A stretch of DNA of 25,249 nt from a virus. The DNA lies in IMG/VR virus record IMGVR_UViG_3300026512_000056, positions 1-25,249 of that record; one strand, 5' to 3'. The notes below the pieces were generated by a model. That model saw only the letters and a list, made by a program, of their open reading frames with translations. It did no database searches and was not told the DNA's origin. Below, piece by piece: positions 1 through 6,965 of the stretch (position 1 is the stretch's first letter; each line of letters opens with the position of its first letter). A program made the position numbers and the translations under genes.

Positions 1-549
1 TATAGGGTTCATAACTAACCCCATACTAACTGGTTTATTTAGTCTTAAATAAACATCATTAGATACATTTTTTTCTATTGTTTTCAAGAATTTTCTATAT
101 ATGTTTAATGAACCATTAACATCTGCAAGATGGTCTGAAAGTTCTTCAGTACCGGTATCAGTAGGATTTAATGCTGTCACTATCATCATATCATCTGGTA
201 TAGCATAATTGGCATTTACTTTTTTCTCCAGCATAAGACTTCTGATTGAGTTCATAACTCTTTTTGAAGCTCTTGTTATTTCATCAAGAAATAAAATATG
301 AGTATATGAGCTTCCTGGTATTGTTATGCTAGGATCATACTGATTCATAATTTTCGTCCAAAGAGGTGGAGCAGTAAATTTTGTTTGAAGCACACCATTT
401 TCATCCTTATTAGGGGTTGTCAAGCCCACAACATCTTCAAATTTAGCATAGGCATTTTTATCTATTGATTTAGTGGATTGTCCTTTTGCTTTTTCCTCTA
501 AAACACTACTAAGCAATTCTGAGAATTTTAAAATACTATCATTTTTCAT
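1..549 (-). CDS. MoxR-like AAA+ ATPase, 3'-truncated by the window edge, no P-loop visible
   Basis: The first 183 residues are visible; the C terminus lies beyond base 1. Residues 85-90 (ILFLDE, followed by ITRA) form a Walker B motif of MoxR type, and residues 123-129 (IVTALNP) look like sensor 1. Before them EDVVGL (38-43) and TAPPLW (59-64) match the usual MoxR order of DxxG and a proline-rich strand. In that family a Walker A loop lies about 36 residues before the DxxGL element, but here the ATG is at that point and nothing resembling GxxGxGK[ST] precedes it; GQSTKS at 23-28 is at best degenerate. An exact TATAAATA lies 18 bases upstream, so late expression is likely. MoxR proteins act as chaperone-like remodelers, often with VWA partners; the role here is unknown. 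The family call is fairly sure, the activity is not. Confidence 0.65.
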   Translation of the reverse strand, partial: MKNDSILKFSELLSSVLEEKAKGQSTKSIDKNAYAKFEDVVGLTTPNKDENGVLQTKFTAPPLWTKIMNQYDPSITIPGSSYTHILFLDEITRASKRVMNSIRSLMLEKKVNANYAIPDDMMIVTALNPTDTGTEELSDHLADVNGSLNIYRKFLKTIEKNVSNDVYLRLNKPVSMGLVMNPI

Positions 550-567
550 ATAAACTTCTTTTATTTT

Positions 568-575
568 TATTTATA
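568..575 (-). promoter_or_regulatory. T4-type late promoter TATAAATA
   Basis: An exact TATAAATA octamer on the minus strand, 18 bases before the ATG at 549 and overlapping the stop codon of the primase gene. In T4 this octamer is recognised by the gp55/gp33 late transcription machinery. Confidence 0.7.
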
Positions 576-1797
576 CTCTAATCATTTTTAATTTAAGGAT
601 TCCCATCATACCCTGATAAATATTATTTTTTATCATGTTTGCTATTTTTTCATATGGAACCTTGAGTTTTCTGAGGTCATTAGTGTCTTTGAATTTTTCT
701 GAACCCTCAGGCCATATAAAACATTTATACCCTCTTTGAAGATATTTCAGTGTTTCTTCATGTGCTTTTTGGTCACATCGTTGATTGTCAAGGCAGAAGA
801 TTGGTTCCTTTAATTCCTGAATCCTGTCATCCCCAAGATTGGCACCGAGTTGTGCAATGACATTGTCTAGGCCACTAGACAATGCATCATATATAGATTC
901 TGTAATATATACTGGTTTTTCCTTGTCAACATCATAAAAATTCCATGCTTTATATCCTGAATTTCCCGTAACCATATAAACAAAAAATCTTTTTTCCTTC
1001 CATGCTAATGCCTGAAAACCATACCATAGGTCTCCTTTTTTGAGTGGTATGATGATGTATTCTGATAGTGTTTGTGATGCTCCATTAAATTTTATTTTAT
1101 TCCCTTTAGGACTGTATCTCCAGTCAGACTGAACCTCAATCCCCCGATTCTCAATATACCCTGAAGGTCCACCAGGTCCTGAAGGCATATCAGTAAAGCC
1201 TGGTGGTTCGGTCACCAAAAACAGACCTTCATCATTTATTGGTGTTTTGGGCGCTTTTGGTGGTTGTGTAGATGACACAGAAGGAGCACCAAAATCCAAT
1301 CCAGAGGAAAATGACATAATCTCATCTTTTGTAAGGGCTTTCTCTTCGTGACCGTCATTGATATTGTCATTTTGAATGTCTATTTTTTGTGCAGGTTTTT
1401 GATCAAAATTTAACCCAGTGTCAAAAATCGGAATCTCATCCATTCCTTTCTCCTGATCAGGATAATGATCATTATCCTTGTTTTTGAAAATGCTCTTTAG
1501 GGTCTTCAGTCCAGCACCCCTTTTTTCATTGACATATAGAGAAAATTCGTTTGGGTGATTTTCTTTTAGGTAACCATAAAGGTTTGTAGAATATTCGCAA
1601 TTAAAGCATTTTACTGCAGCATTATCATATGAAGATTTGATGTAAAGATGTAATCGGTGTTTTCTCATCCAGGAACCACCCTCATGACATATTGGACAAC
1701 ATACGGAAATATCAGCTGGGCCAACATTACCTACAGTGTCATAAGGATGAACCATAAGCCAGTATTTTTTGTCAATCTCATCGAGATATTGTGCCAT
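571..1797 (-). CDS. DNA primase, T4 gp61-like (zinc ribbon + TOPRIM)
   Basis: Synthesises RNA primers at the replication fork with the replicative helicase. The N terminus has a zinc ribbon, Cys34-Pro-Ile-Cys37 paired with Cys64-Phe-Asn-Cys67, typical of DnaG/gp61 primases. After a Pro- and Asp-rich linker (about 110-200) comes the catalytic core; the TOPRIM motif begins at ITESIYDA near residue 300, with the metal-binding acidic motif FCLDNQRCD further on. At 408 aa it is longer than T4 gp61 (342 aa), mainly because of the linker. The ATG at 1797 is preceded by GGAG at good distance. It lies downstream of gp32 and RNase H in the same orientation, separated from them by a single opposite-strand gene. 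No helicase gene is in the window. Confidence 0.88.
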   Translation of the reverse strand: MAQYLDEIDKKYWLMVHPYDTVGNVGPADISVCCPICHEGGSWMRKHRLHLYIKSSYDNAAVKCFNCEYSTNLYGYLKENHPNEFSLYVNEKRGAGLKTLKSIFKNKDNDHYPDQEKGMDEIPIFDTGLNFDQKPAQKIDIQNDNINDGHEEKALTKDEIMSFSSGLDFGAPSVSSTQPPKAPKTPINDEGLFLVTEPPGFTDMPSGPGGPSGYIENRGIEVQSDWRYSPKGNKIKFNGASQTLSEYIIIPLKKGDLWYGFQALAWKEKRFFVYMVTGNSGYKAWNFYDVDKEKPVYITESIYDALSSGLDNVIAQLGANLGDDRIQELKEPIFCLDNQRCDQKAHEETLKYLQRGYKCFIWPEGSEKFKDTNDLRKLKVPYEKIANMIKNNIYQGMMGILKLKMIRV

Positions 1798-1815
1798 GAA
1801 GGCTCCTTTTTATTT

Positions 1816-1823
1816 TATAAATA
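1816..1823 (+). promoter_or_regulatory. TATAAATA late promoter, plus strand
   Basis: Exact octamer on the plus strand, 63 bases before the ATG at 1887. It is the only obvious signal for the lone plus-strand gene that follows; the distance is longer than at other late promoters here (18-25 bases in most cases). Confidence 0.5.
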
Positions 1824-1886
1824 TTATTATATATTTTATCAAAAATTTTCTTAATTTTGATAAACAATCAAAAACGGGAGAATAAT

Positions 1887-2168
1887 ATGTCTAATAAGAT
1901 ACTAAATGAATTCGTAAGACAATCTTACCAAAGATTATCAAATAAATATCCTATTTCTGAATGCAATTACATCATTACTAACTCTCTTGCTATACTTGGT
2001 GACAAAAAAATTCAACCAAGCAAAGAAACAAAATTAAATGAACATGCTTTAGTAAGGATAAACAGATATAAGTATCCTGAAAGATTGGCTTCACTTATTA
2101 ATATTACAATAGATAAGACCGAAGAATGGGCTAATTTTAGTTTTACCAAACTAGCTCTTCAGTCTTAA
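1887..2168 (+). CDS. hypothetical protein, 93 aa, lone plus-strand gene
   Basis: Not recognised. The product starts MSNKILNEFVRQ, is mildly basic, shows no signal peptide, membrane segment or Cys motif, and looks helical throughout. The ATG at 1887 is chosen over an upstream in-frame TTG at 1857 because CGGGAG lies 6 bases before it. The gene sits between primase and RNase H, which are both on the other strand; it faces RNase H tail to tail with a 6-base gap and is divergent from primase. It may be a small accessory insert into the replication block. Confidence 0.6.
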   Translation: MSNKILNEFVRQSYQRLSNKYPISECNYIITNSLAILGDKKIQPSKETKLNEHALVRINRYKYPERLASLINITIDKTEEWANFSFTKLALQS

Positions 2169-2174
2169 TTACAA

Positions 2175-3311
2175 TTAAAAATCAAAAAAATCATCTAATG
2201 ACTTGGTGTTTTGAGTTTCGTATTTGGCACTGTAAAATTTATTAACATTATTAATATGCACAGGAAGTTTTTCCTCCATAAAATATTCTAATATTCCATT
2301 TGGATTATAATTTACTTGCACATTATTAAATTCCTGAATAATTTTTTCTTGTACATCTTCAGGGACTTCAGTGAAGTCAACAAGAATTTTATTCCTAGCA
2401 AAATTATCTTTATACATATTATGCTCATTAAAAAATTCATTTAGTGAGTCATTGCATATACAATGTTTTTCTGCTTTTTTTATACCATAAGGTTTTGTTT
2501 TAAAGATATTTTTTGTATCTTTAAATTCACCTTTTTTCTTGCCACTTTTTACAATATCATAAATATCATAATTTTCTATAAGTTCATCCCATATATCCAT
2601 CTTTGTGACTGTCTTTACACATTCTGAATTTATATTGTTCTCTTTTAGATAACCAATAAATTCGTCACTAAAATGAGACATTCCTGTTACTGTTGGTACA
2701 TTATCACCCTTATCACCAATCAATCCATGAATAATTGTAAATCTTGACATTAAACCAAAATCTGTTTGGATTATTTCTTTTTCAAAATCAGATAAAAACT
2801 GATCTTCTTTCTTTATTGGGTCCCACATTCTAACATTATTGTGTGCCTGAACCTGTAACCAGTCATGATCAGATGTCACAAGTGTAATATCCATATCATT
2901 TCCATATTTTATTGCTATTGTGCCTGCTACGTCATCGGCTTCAGCCTCATTCACTCTTAAAACCTTGAAAGGAAAATTCTCTTTGATTTTTTCTAACATT
3001 TTATCTGTTTCTTCAAAAAATTCTTCAAAATTTACATCATTATCTTCTTTGGCCTTGCTTCTGTTGGCTTTATAATCTGGATAAAATCTTTTTCTCCAGT
3101 TATCTTGACCATCTATTGCTAGTATAATTTCATTTTTGAATTTATTTTTTATGAATTGAAGTGAGTTAAATAATAAAGATTTATGATATTGAATAAAATC
3201 TTCAGTAACAAACAGCCCATCTTTTTTTCTGGGCTTTGCTTGTTGTAATGCAATAAAAAGGTTTCTCATATTTAAGTGACTAAAATCCACTATCGTTATC
3301 GATTTTTTCAT
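2175..3311 (-). CDS. rnh: RNase H / 5'-3' exonuclease, FEN family (T4 Rnh-like)
   Basis: Removes RNA primers and flaps from lagging-strand fragments. The family motifs appear in order: IVDFSHL at 7-13, AIDGQDNWRKRFYPDYKANR near 65-84, the acidic cluster NEAEADD near 121-127, TSDHDWLQ near 146-153, and the helix-hairpin-helix segment GDKGDNVP near 200. These supply the conserved Asp/Glu metal ligands of FEN/T4 RNase H nucleases. At 378 aa it is longer than T4 RNase H (305 aa). It follows gp32 directly (57-base gap with a strong hairpin); in T4 the order 32-59-33-dsbA-rnh is similar, but no gp59 or gp33 gene lies between them here. The ATG is preceded by AAAGGAAA. Confidence 0.92.
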   Translation of the reverse strand: MKKSITIVDFSHLNMRNLFIALQQAKPRKKDGLFVTEDFIQYHKSLLFNSLQFIKNKFKNEIILAIDGQDNWRKRFYPDYKANRSKAKEDNDVNFEEFFEETDKMLEKIKENFPFKVLRVNEAEADDVAGTIAIKYGNDMDITLVTSDHDWLQVQAHNNVRMWDPIKKEDQFLSDFEKEIIQTDFGLMSRFTIIHGLIGDKGDNVPTVTGMSHFSDEFIGYLKENNINSECVKTVTKMDIWDELIENYDIYDIVKSGKKKGEFKDTKNIFKTKPYGIKKAEKHCICNDSLNEFFNEHNMYKDNFARNKILVDFTEVPEDVQEKIIQEFNNVQVNYNPNGILEYFMEEKLPVHINNVNKFYSAKYETQNTKSLDDFFDF

Positions 3312-3355
3312 ATGTTTCCTTTTATTTTATTTTTTATGTCCTTTGACTCAGTGAG

Positions 3356-3387
3356 TTTCCTTGATGACCTAAAGGTCATCAAGGAAA
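3356..3387 (-). terminator. perfect 15-bp hairpin at the end of gp32
   Basis: The arms 3356-3370 and 3373-3387 are perfect inverse complements (TTTCCTTGATGACCT on the plus strand) with a 2-base loop. The upstream arm encodes the last residues of gp32 and the stop codon sits in the loop region. There is no U-run after it, so it may be an mRNA-stabilising or processing hairpin rather than a classical terminator. Confidence 0.6.
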
Positions 3388-4379
3388 TCTAAATCTGAAC
3401 TAGCAGATGCTGAAGCGGATTGTGTGGGTTGAGTGGGTGCTTCCTGTACTGGAGTAGTTTCAGCTACTGATGCTTCCTGTACAGGTGTTTCTTCTACTGG
3501 TTGTGTTGTCTGAGCTACCTGAGTAGCTGGTGTATTGGCGTTTGTGCTTACTGCAGTACCAATAATACCAGAAACAACATTTTTGAACTGAATAGGATCA
3601 ATGAATTCTGGTTGATACACTTCAAGAACAAATTTTAACTTATTCTTTAGTTCTTCGTATGTTTGGAACGCTTCAGGTTTCATGAATTCATCAAGTTTAT
3701 AAGCATTTTCAATAATATCTGCTTTTGCTTCTTCTGCATCAGTATAAATTGAACTCGGTGCCATGATTTCTGTTGCATCATAGTTTAAGAAACCTGCCAC
3801 TTTAGCAATCTTAAGTTTAATATTACATCCTGTTAATGGATTGAATAATTGTTTTGGTTCTTCGCCCATTGAAATCTCTGATTCTGATGGTTGAAGTGCA
3901 GCCATAAATTTATCTTTTAGTTTTGTTCCGAATTCCCATAAGAAAATTTTACCTTCATTTTGAGGATTTGCGGGGTCTTTAATAACCTTGATATTCGTCA
4001 TAAATTTAATTTTTCTACTAATTTTCTTAGCCTCTTTTTTGCCTTCTTCTGTCCCTATATTATATAATGCAGACCAAAGCTCTGATGCTGGACAAGGCTC
4101 TCCAATGGTCTCAGGTGAAATATTTAGATACCATCTTTTTTTCTTGTTTACATTATCAAATGATTGAAATGCATGATTATATCTCTGAATAAATGGTATG
4201 CCATTTGGATCTGGAAGTAACCTGATAATTGCTCCTCCGTTATCATTTTCATCTCTTGACAATTTCCAGAATCTATCATCATCATAATTCTTTTTTCCAC
4301 CTAAATTTACATTTGCGCCTAAGTTTTTCTCCAAAGAGCCCCAATCGAGACTTCCCGAACTAAAATCTAATCCTGCCAT
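3369..4379 (-). CDS. single-stranded DNA-binding protein, gp32-like
   Basis: Coats single-stranded DNA during replication, recombination and repair. The core matches T4 gp32: FWKLSRDENDNGGAIIRLLP (about 33-52), YNHAFQ, IKVIKDPANPQNEGKIFLWE (about 134-153), then a KVAGFLNYD segment. The C terminus is a Gln/Thr/Pro/Ala-rich linker ending in the acidic tail SDLDFLDDL, like the gp32 tail that recruits other replication proteins. T4 gp32 binds zinc through one His and three Cys; here the His (NHAF) and a single Cys (EPCPAS) remain and the CPxC pair is lost, so the zinc site is probably absent. Length is 336 aa against 301 in T4. GGAG precedes the ATG. A possible structured leader lies 70-90 bases upstream. 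Confidence 0.9.
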   Translation of the reverse strand: MAGLDFSSGSLDWGSLEKNLGANVNLGGKKNYDDDRFWKLSRDENDNGGAIIRLLPDPNGIPFIQRYNHAFQSFDNVNKKKRWYLNISPETIGEPCPASELWSALYNIGTEEGKKEAKKISRKIKFMTNIKVIKDPANPQNEGKIFLWEFGTKLKDKFMAALQPSESEISMGEEPKQLFNPLTGCNIKLKIAKVAGFLNYDATEIMAPSSIYTDAEEAKADIIENAYKLDEFMKPEAFQTYEELKNKLKFVLEVYQPEFIDPIQFKNVVSGIIGTAVSTNANTPATQVAQTTQPVEETPVQEASVAETTPVQEAPTQPTQSASASASSDLDFLDDL

Positions 4380-4445
4380 ATTTTTTTCTCCTATGTTTAA
4401 CGAATTTTATCGTATTTAACGTGTTTTTATTTCATATAGTTTATA

Positions 4446-4470
4446 ATGGACTTAAATGTTATTGGTCCAT
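4446..4470 (-). promoter_or_regulatory. candidate gp32 leader hairpin / translational operator
   Basis: On the gp32 mRNA strand ATGGAC and GTCCAT form a 6-bp stem with a 13-base loop, 67-91 bases before the gp32 start. The loop contains AUUUAA, which could pair with UUAAAU further downstream to give a pseudoknot. Between it and the GGAG the leader is AT-rich and looks unstructured. T4 gene 32 is autoregulated through a pseudoknot in a comparable place; the match here is architectural only. Confidence 0.35.
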
Positions 4471-4471
4471 C

Positions 4472-4498
4472 TCTTTTTATATATGGTATTATATAAAA
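4472..4498 (-). terminator. AT-rich hairpin at the 3' end of the HNH-like homing endonuclease gene
   Basis: CTTTTTATATA and TATATAAAAG form an imperfect stem (one bulged base) around GGTAT. It overlaps the stop codon at 4489 and lies just before the gp32 leader. It could limit read-through into gp32, but an all-AT stem is weak evidence. Confidence 0.3.
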
Positions 4499-5391
4499 GA
4501 TTTACTTAATAAATATTCTAAAGTAATGCTACATTTTGATGATTTTCTTATATTTTCTTTTGAATTGATGATTGAAAGATTATTAACTCCACCAGCAATA
4601 TATGAAGGAACATTATGTCTAAAACATTCCAATATCGAGAATTTGTGGTCCAAATGAGCACCTTCTTTTGTCCCAAGAACTCTTTTGATATTATTGGGAT
4701 TAATAAACTCCTTGTATTTCCTATAATTCTGCTCAGTAATTTTCCTAACAATCCTTTTATATAACCCCCAATCTGATAACTCTTCATCAGCTACCCATTT
4801 ACCATTTTTTATATTTGTTTCCCTCGTGGAAATAGAGTTCTTTCTAATAATTTCCTTATTCTGTAACACACAAGGAACACCATATTTCTCGATATTAGTT
4901 TTCTTTATTTTATCTTGTATTTCCTTATTTTGTAGTGTGCAAGGAACTCCATATTTTTGTATATTAGTTTCCCTTATCTTATCCCTAAATGCCTTTAAAG
5001 ATAAAATACAAGGCGCACCATATCTATCAATATTGGTGTTTTCTATATTTTTCACAATTTTTGCAATATCTTCCTTGCTCCTGTTGCTCCAAACCACCTT
5101 CATTGTTTTTGATGTATTGCCTGTCTCTTGCCTGGTTTTCCTTGATTTTTCAATAGTTTTTTTGCTACTTTTTTGACATTCTGGCGAACAAAATAATCTA
5201 AATCCTTTTGACCACGACTTAAGTTTTAATCTATTACCACACTCACAAACAGGATTTTTGACATCAAAATAAATACAATATAAAGCTTCATTGGTTTCAC
5301 GAAGCTTTTTGGTCTTATTGCCATCTAATCTCCCATCTTTTCTTAATAAATTATTTTTTATATATTCTTTTGTCATATTGCTCCACATCAT
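4489..5391 (-). CDS. putative homing endonuclease with tandem TN-x(3)-YG repeats and HNH-like C terminus
   Basis: A 300-aa free-standing nuclease-type gene. Residues about 48-74 hold two Cys pairs (CECGNRL and FCSPEC), a zinc ribbon. The middle has three near-identical ~23-aa repeats, each with TNI(D/Q/E)(R/K)YG(A/V)PC, a DNA-binding repeat common in phage homing endonucleases. The C terminus has HLDHKFSILECF, VPSYIAGGVNNLSII and KENIRKSS, the H-D-H / N / N pattern of HNH-like nucleases. It is placed directly upstream of gp32, a typical target neighbourhood for mobile endonucleases. The start could be either of two adjacent ATGs (5391 or 5388); no strong ribosome-binding site is visible. A TATAAATA promoter and an AT hairpin precede it. 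Confidence 0.75.
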   Translation of the reverse strand: MMWSNMTKEYIKNNLLRKDGRLDGNKTKKLRETNEALYCIYFDVKNPVCECGNRLKLKSWSKGFRLFCSPECQKSSKKTIEKSRKTRQETGNTSKTMKVVWSNRSKEDIAKIVKNIENTNIDRYGAPCILSLKAFRDKIRETNIQKYGVPCTLQNKEIQDKIKKTNIEKYGVPCVLQNKEIIRKNSISTRETNIKNGKWVADEELSDWGLYKRIVRKITEQNYRKYKEFINPNNIKRVLGTKEGAHLDHKFSILECFRHNVPSYIAGGVNNLSIINSKENIRKSSKCSITLEYLLSKSFI

Positions 5392-5400
5392 ATCTTTTTT

Positions 5401-5420
5401 AATATATAGTATTATATATT
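5401..5420 (-). promoter_or_regulatory. 8-bp AT hairpin in the leader of the homing endonuclease gene
   Basis: AATATATA and TATATATT are perfect inverse complements around a 4-base loop, 9 bases before the ATG at 5391, close enough to cover the ribosome-binding region. Phage homing endonuclease genes are often held back by leader hairpins; function here is inferred. Confidence 0.4.
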
Positions 5421-5451
5421 ATTTTTGCTTAATATATAAGGAATATGATTT

Positions 5452-5459
5452 TATTTATA
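5452..5459 (-). promoter_or_regulatory. TATAAATA late promoter
   Basis: Exact octamer on the minus strand between the HNH reading frame and the next endonuclease gene, 60 bases before the ATG at 5391. The transcript would carry the 5401-5420 hairpin. Confidence 0.5.
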
Positions 5460-5463
5460 TTTT

Positions 5464-5816
5464 TCAGAATGTTCTAATTCCGGGTTTAGTAACACCCAAA
5501 GCTTTTCTGCCTGGCGAAGCACTATCACCATTAATTCTACCCTTTGTGGCATGACAAATAGGACACAAAACCATTAAATTAGAATCGTGATTATTTGTGG
5601 GATTTCCATCAATATGGTCAACCTGAAGATTTTTTATGGATTCGTTGCTTCCATCCCAATATCATCATTGAAACATTTAGCACATACTGGTTTTCCTGTC
5701 AAACAAGATACCCTCGGGGGATATGTCCCATCTTTTCTTTTAGAATTAACTGACCCTCTTGCTGTGGGTTTTCCACATTTGCATTTATATTGTGTGTAAT
5801 CATTCCATTTTCTCAT
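5464..5816 (-). pseudogene. HNH endonuclease, broken by a -1 frameshift
   Basis: The first frame starts at an ATG with a good GGAG at 5816 and gives about 57 residues with two Cys pairs (YKCKCG and PVCAKCF), then stops at 5634. The -1 frame continues without a gap into LQVDHIDGNPTNN, then NLMVLCPICHATKG, the standard HNH core with zinc-binding CPIC, ending at 5464. The switch must occur between about 5640 and 5665; one extra base (for example in the GGG near 5659) would restore a single ~118-aa protein. No slippery heptamer is present there, so this is either a real inactivating deletion or an assembly error. HNH proteins of this size are free-standing or intron-type homing nucleases. Confidence 0.75.
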
Positions 5817-5826
5817 ATTACTTCTC

Positions 5827-6288
5827 CTAATACCATACCAATGTTTTTTTATTAGATAATTTTATACTTCCTTTAATATACCCATCCGCTATCAATTCAG
5901 ACAATTCTGAATTATCTACTGTAGTTTTGATAAGATTATTATTGTTAAATAGTTTTTGTAATTCATCATCAATCTGGACAAATTTCTTTGAACTAATAGT
6001 TACTTCATTAAATTTATCTTTAATGTTAGAAGTTTGATTTTCAAGGATATCCATAAAATATACTTTTGGAAGGTACTTTGATAAATCGGTGAATTCATTA
6101 TTTTCAATAACTTCTCTAATATAATTAGGCAATAATAGACTTTTTTTGTTTATAAGCACAACTCCCCCAAATTTTAGATAATCATCTCCCTCAATCAAAC
6201 CAAAATCTGATAAAAGCATACTAATGTTTGCCTGATGGAAATTTCCTTTTTCTACTATTTCTGTTCCTAAAATATAATCTTTTAACAT
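5827..6288 (-). CDS. hypothetical protein, 153 aa
   Basis: Not recognised. The product is soluble, with a segment resembling a helix-turn-helix or winged fold (NFHQANISMLLSDFGL, then DYLKFGGVVLI) near residues 16-47. There is no membrane segment or Cys motif. Its ATG overlaps the stop of the preceding gene as TAATG, so the two are translationally coupled and probably work together. Confidence 0.6.
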   Translation of the reverse strand: MLKDYILGTEIVEKGNFHQANISMLLSDFGLIEGDDYLKFGGVVLINKKSLLLPNYIREVIENNEFTDLSKYLPKVYFMDILENQTSNIKDKFNEVTISSKKFVQIDDELQKLFNNNNLIKTTVDNSELSELIADGYIKGSIKLSNKKTLVWY

Positions 6289-6962
6289 TATTTCACTTCC
6301 TTGTTTTTATTATCTTCATTATCTTCATTAATATTTTTAAATCCCACCAAAATAAACTCTACATTTTGCCCCATAAAATATTCTGTTATTTCTTGTACAC
6401 TATAAGTGTACTTATTTCCAATCACAATAATATCATATGATACATCTAATTTTAACAAAGGATCAGCATCAGTTTCAAAAACTTTTAGTGATGTGCTGTT
6501 AGCAATGAATGATTTTCCTATTGCTGATGGTCCCGAAAAGATATAGATTTGTTTATTATCTTTACCTCTTTTTGTGTCTATCCAACTATCAAATTTTATT
6601 GTAATATTGGCAGAAGGATAATACCTACAGTCATTTATATACATAGTGAAATAGTCATTTCCGTCATAGTCGGTGAATATGGAATCTACTTCCAATTTTC
6701 CTTTTGGTATATAATGCAATGTTCCTAAAGATTGCACTGGAACTTTATTTGATAAATGAATCCATTCTGCTCCACAATATCCTGAGTAACATTCTCCTTC
6801 CTCTAAAGCAAAACATTCGGAATACAATTTCCCATCCTCGAGGAACAAAAATTCATATTCAGAGATTATATCATCATTATACTGTGATGTGTACTCGTCT
6901 TTATTAATGTATTTTTCCATCGGTACCTGGTTTATTCTTAAACCTTTAATTATTTTACCCAT
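6288..6962 (-). CDS. P-loop protein of unknown function, 224 aa
   Basis: The N-terminal ~135 residues are not recognised; they contain CYSGYCGAEW and look beta-rich. A Walker A motif, IFSGPSAIGKSF, lies near residues 142-153, and DIIVIGN further on could be a Walker B strand lacking the usual acidic pair. This is the layout of a small kinase or nucleotide-binding domain attached to an unknown N-terminal domain. AAGGA precedes the ATG. It is coupled to the next gene by a TAATG overlap. The reaction cannot be named from the sequence. Confidence 0.65.
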   Translation of the reverse strand: MGKIIKGLRINQVPMEKYINKDEYTSQYNDDIISEYEFLFLEDGKLYSECFALEEGECYSGYCGAEWIHLSNKVPVQSLGTLHYIPKGKLEVDSIFTDYDGNDYFTMYINDCRYYPSANITIKFDSWIDTKRGKDNKQIYIFSGPSAIGKSFIANSTSLKVFETDADPLLKLDVSYDIIVIGNKYTYSVQEITEYFMGQNVEFILVGFKNINEDNEDNKNKEVK

Positions 6963-6965
6963 TTT

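Noticed and set aside
4840-5060. Regularly spaced direct repeats that could look like a small CRISPR array
   Set aside because: They are the DNA of three coding repeats (TN-x(3)-YG) in the homing endonuclease; the units are contiguous, in frame, and have no unique spacers.
3369-5391. Group I intron or intein in gp32 or the adjacent genes
   Set aside because: gp32, RNase H and primase read through without interruption and show no intein motifs; the endonucleases are free-standing.
4421-5554. Several plus-strand open frames opposite the endonuclease genes
   Set aside because: Hydrophobic, Phe/Ile/Leu-rich translations of AT-rich antisense DNA, without ribosome-binding sites; shadows of the real genes.
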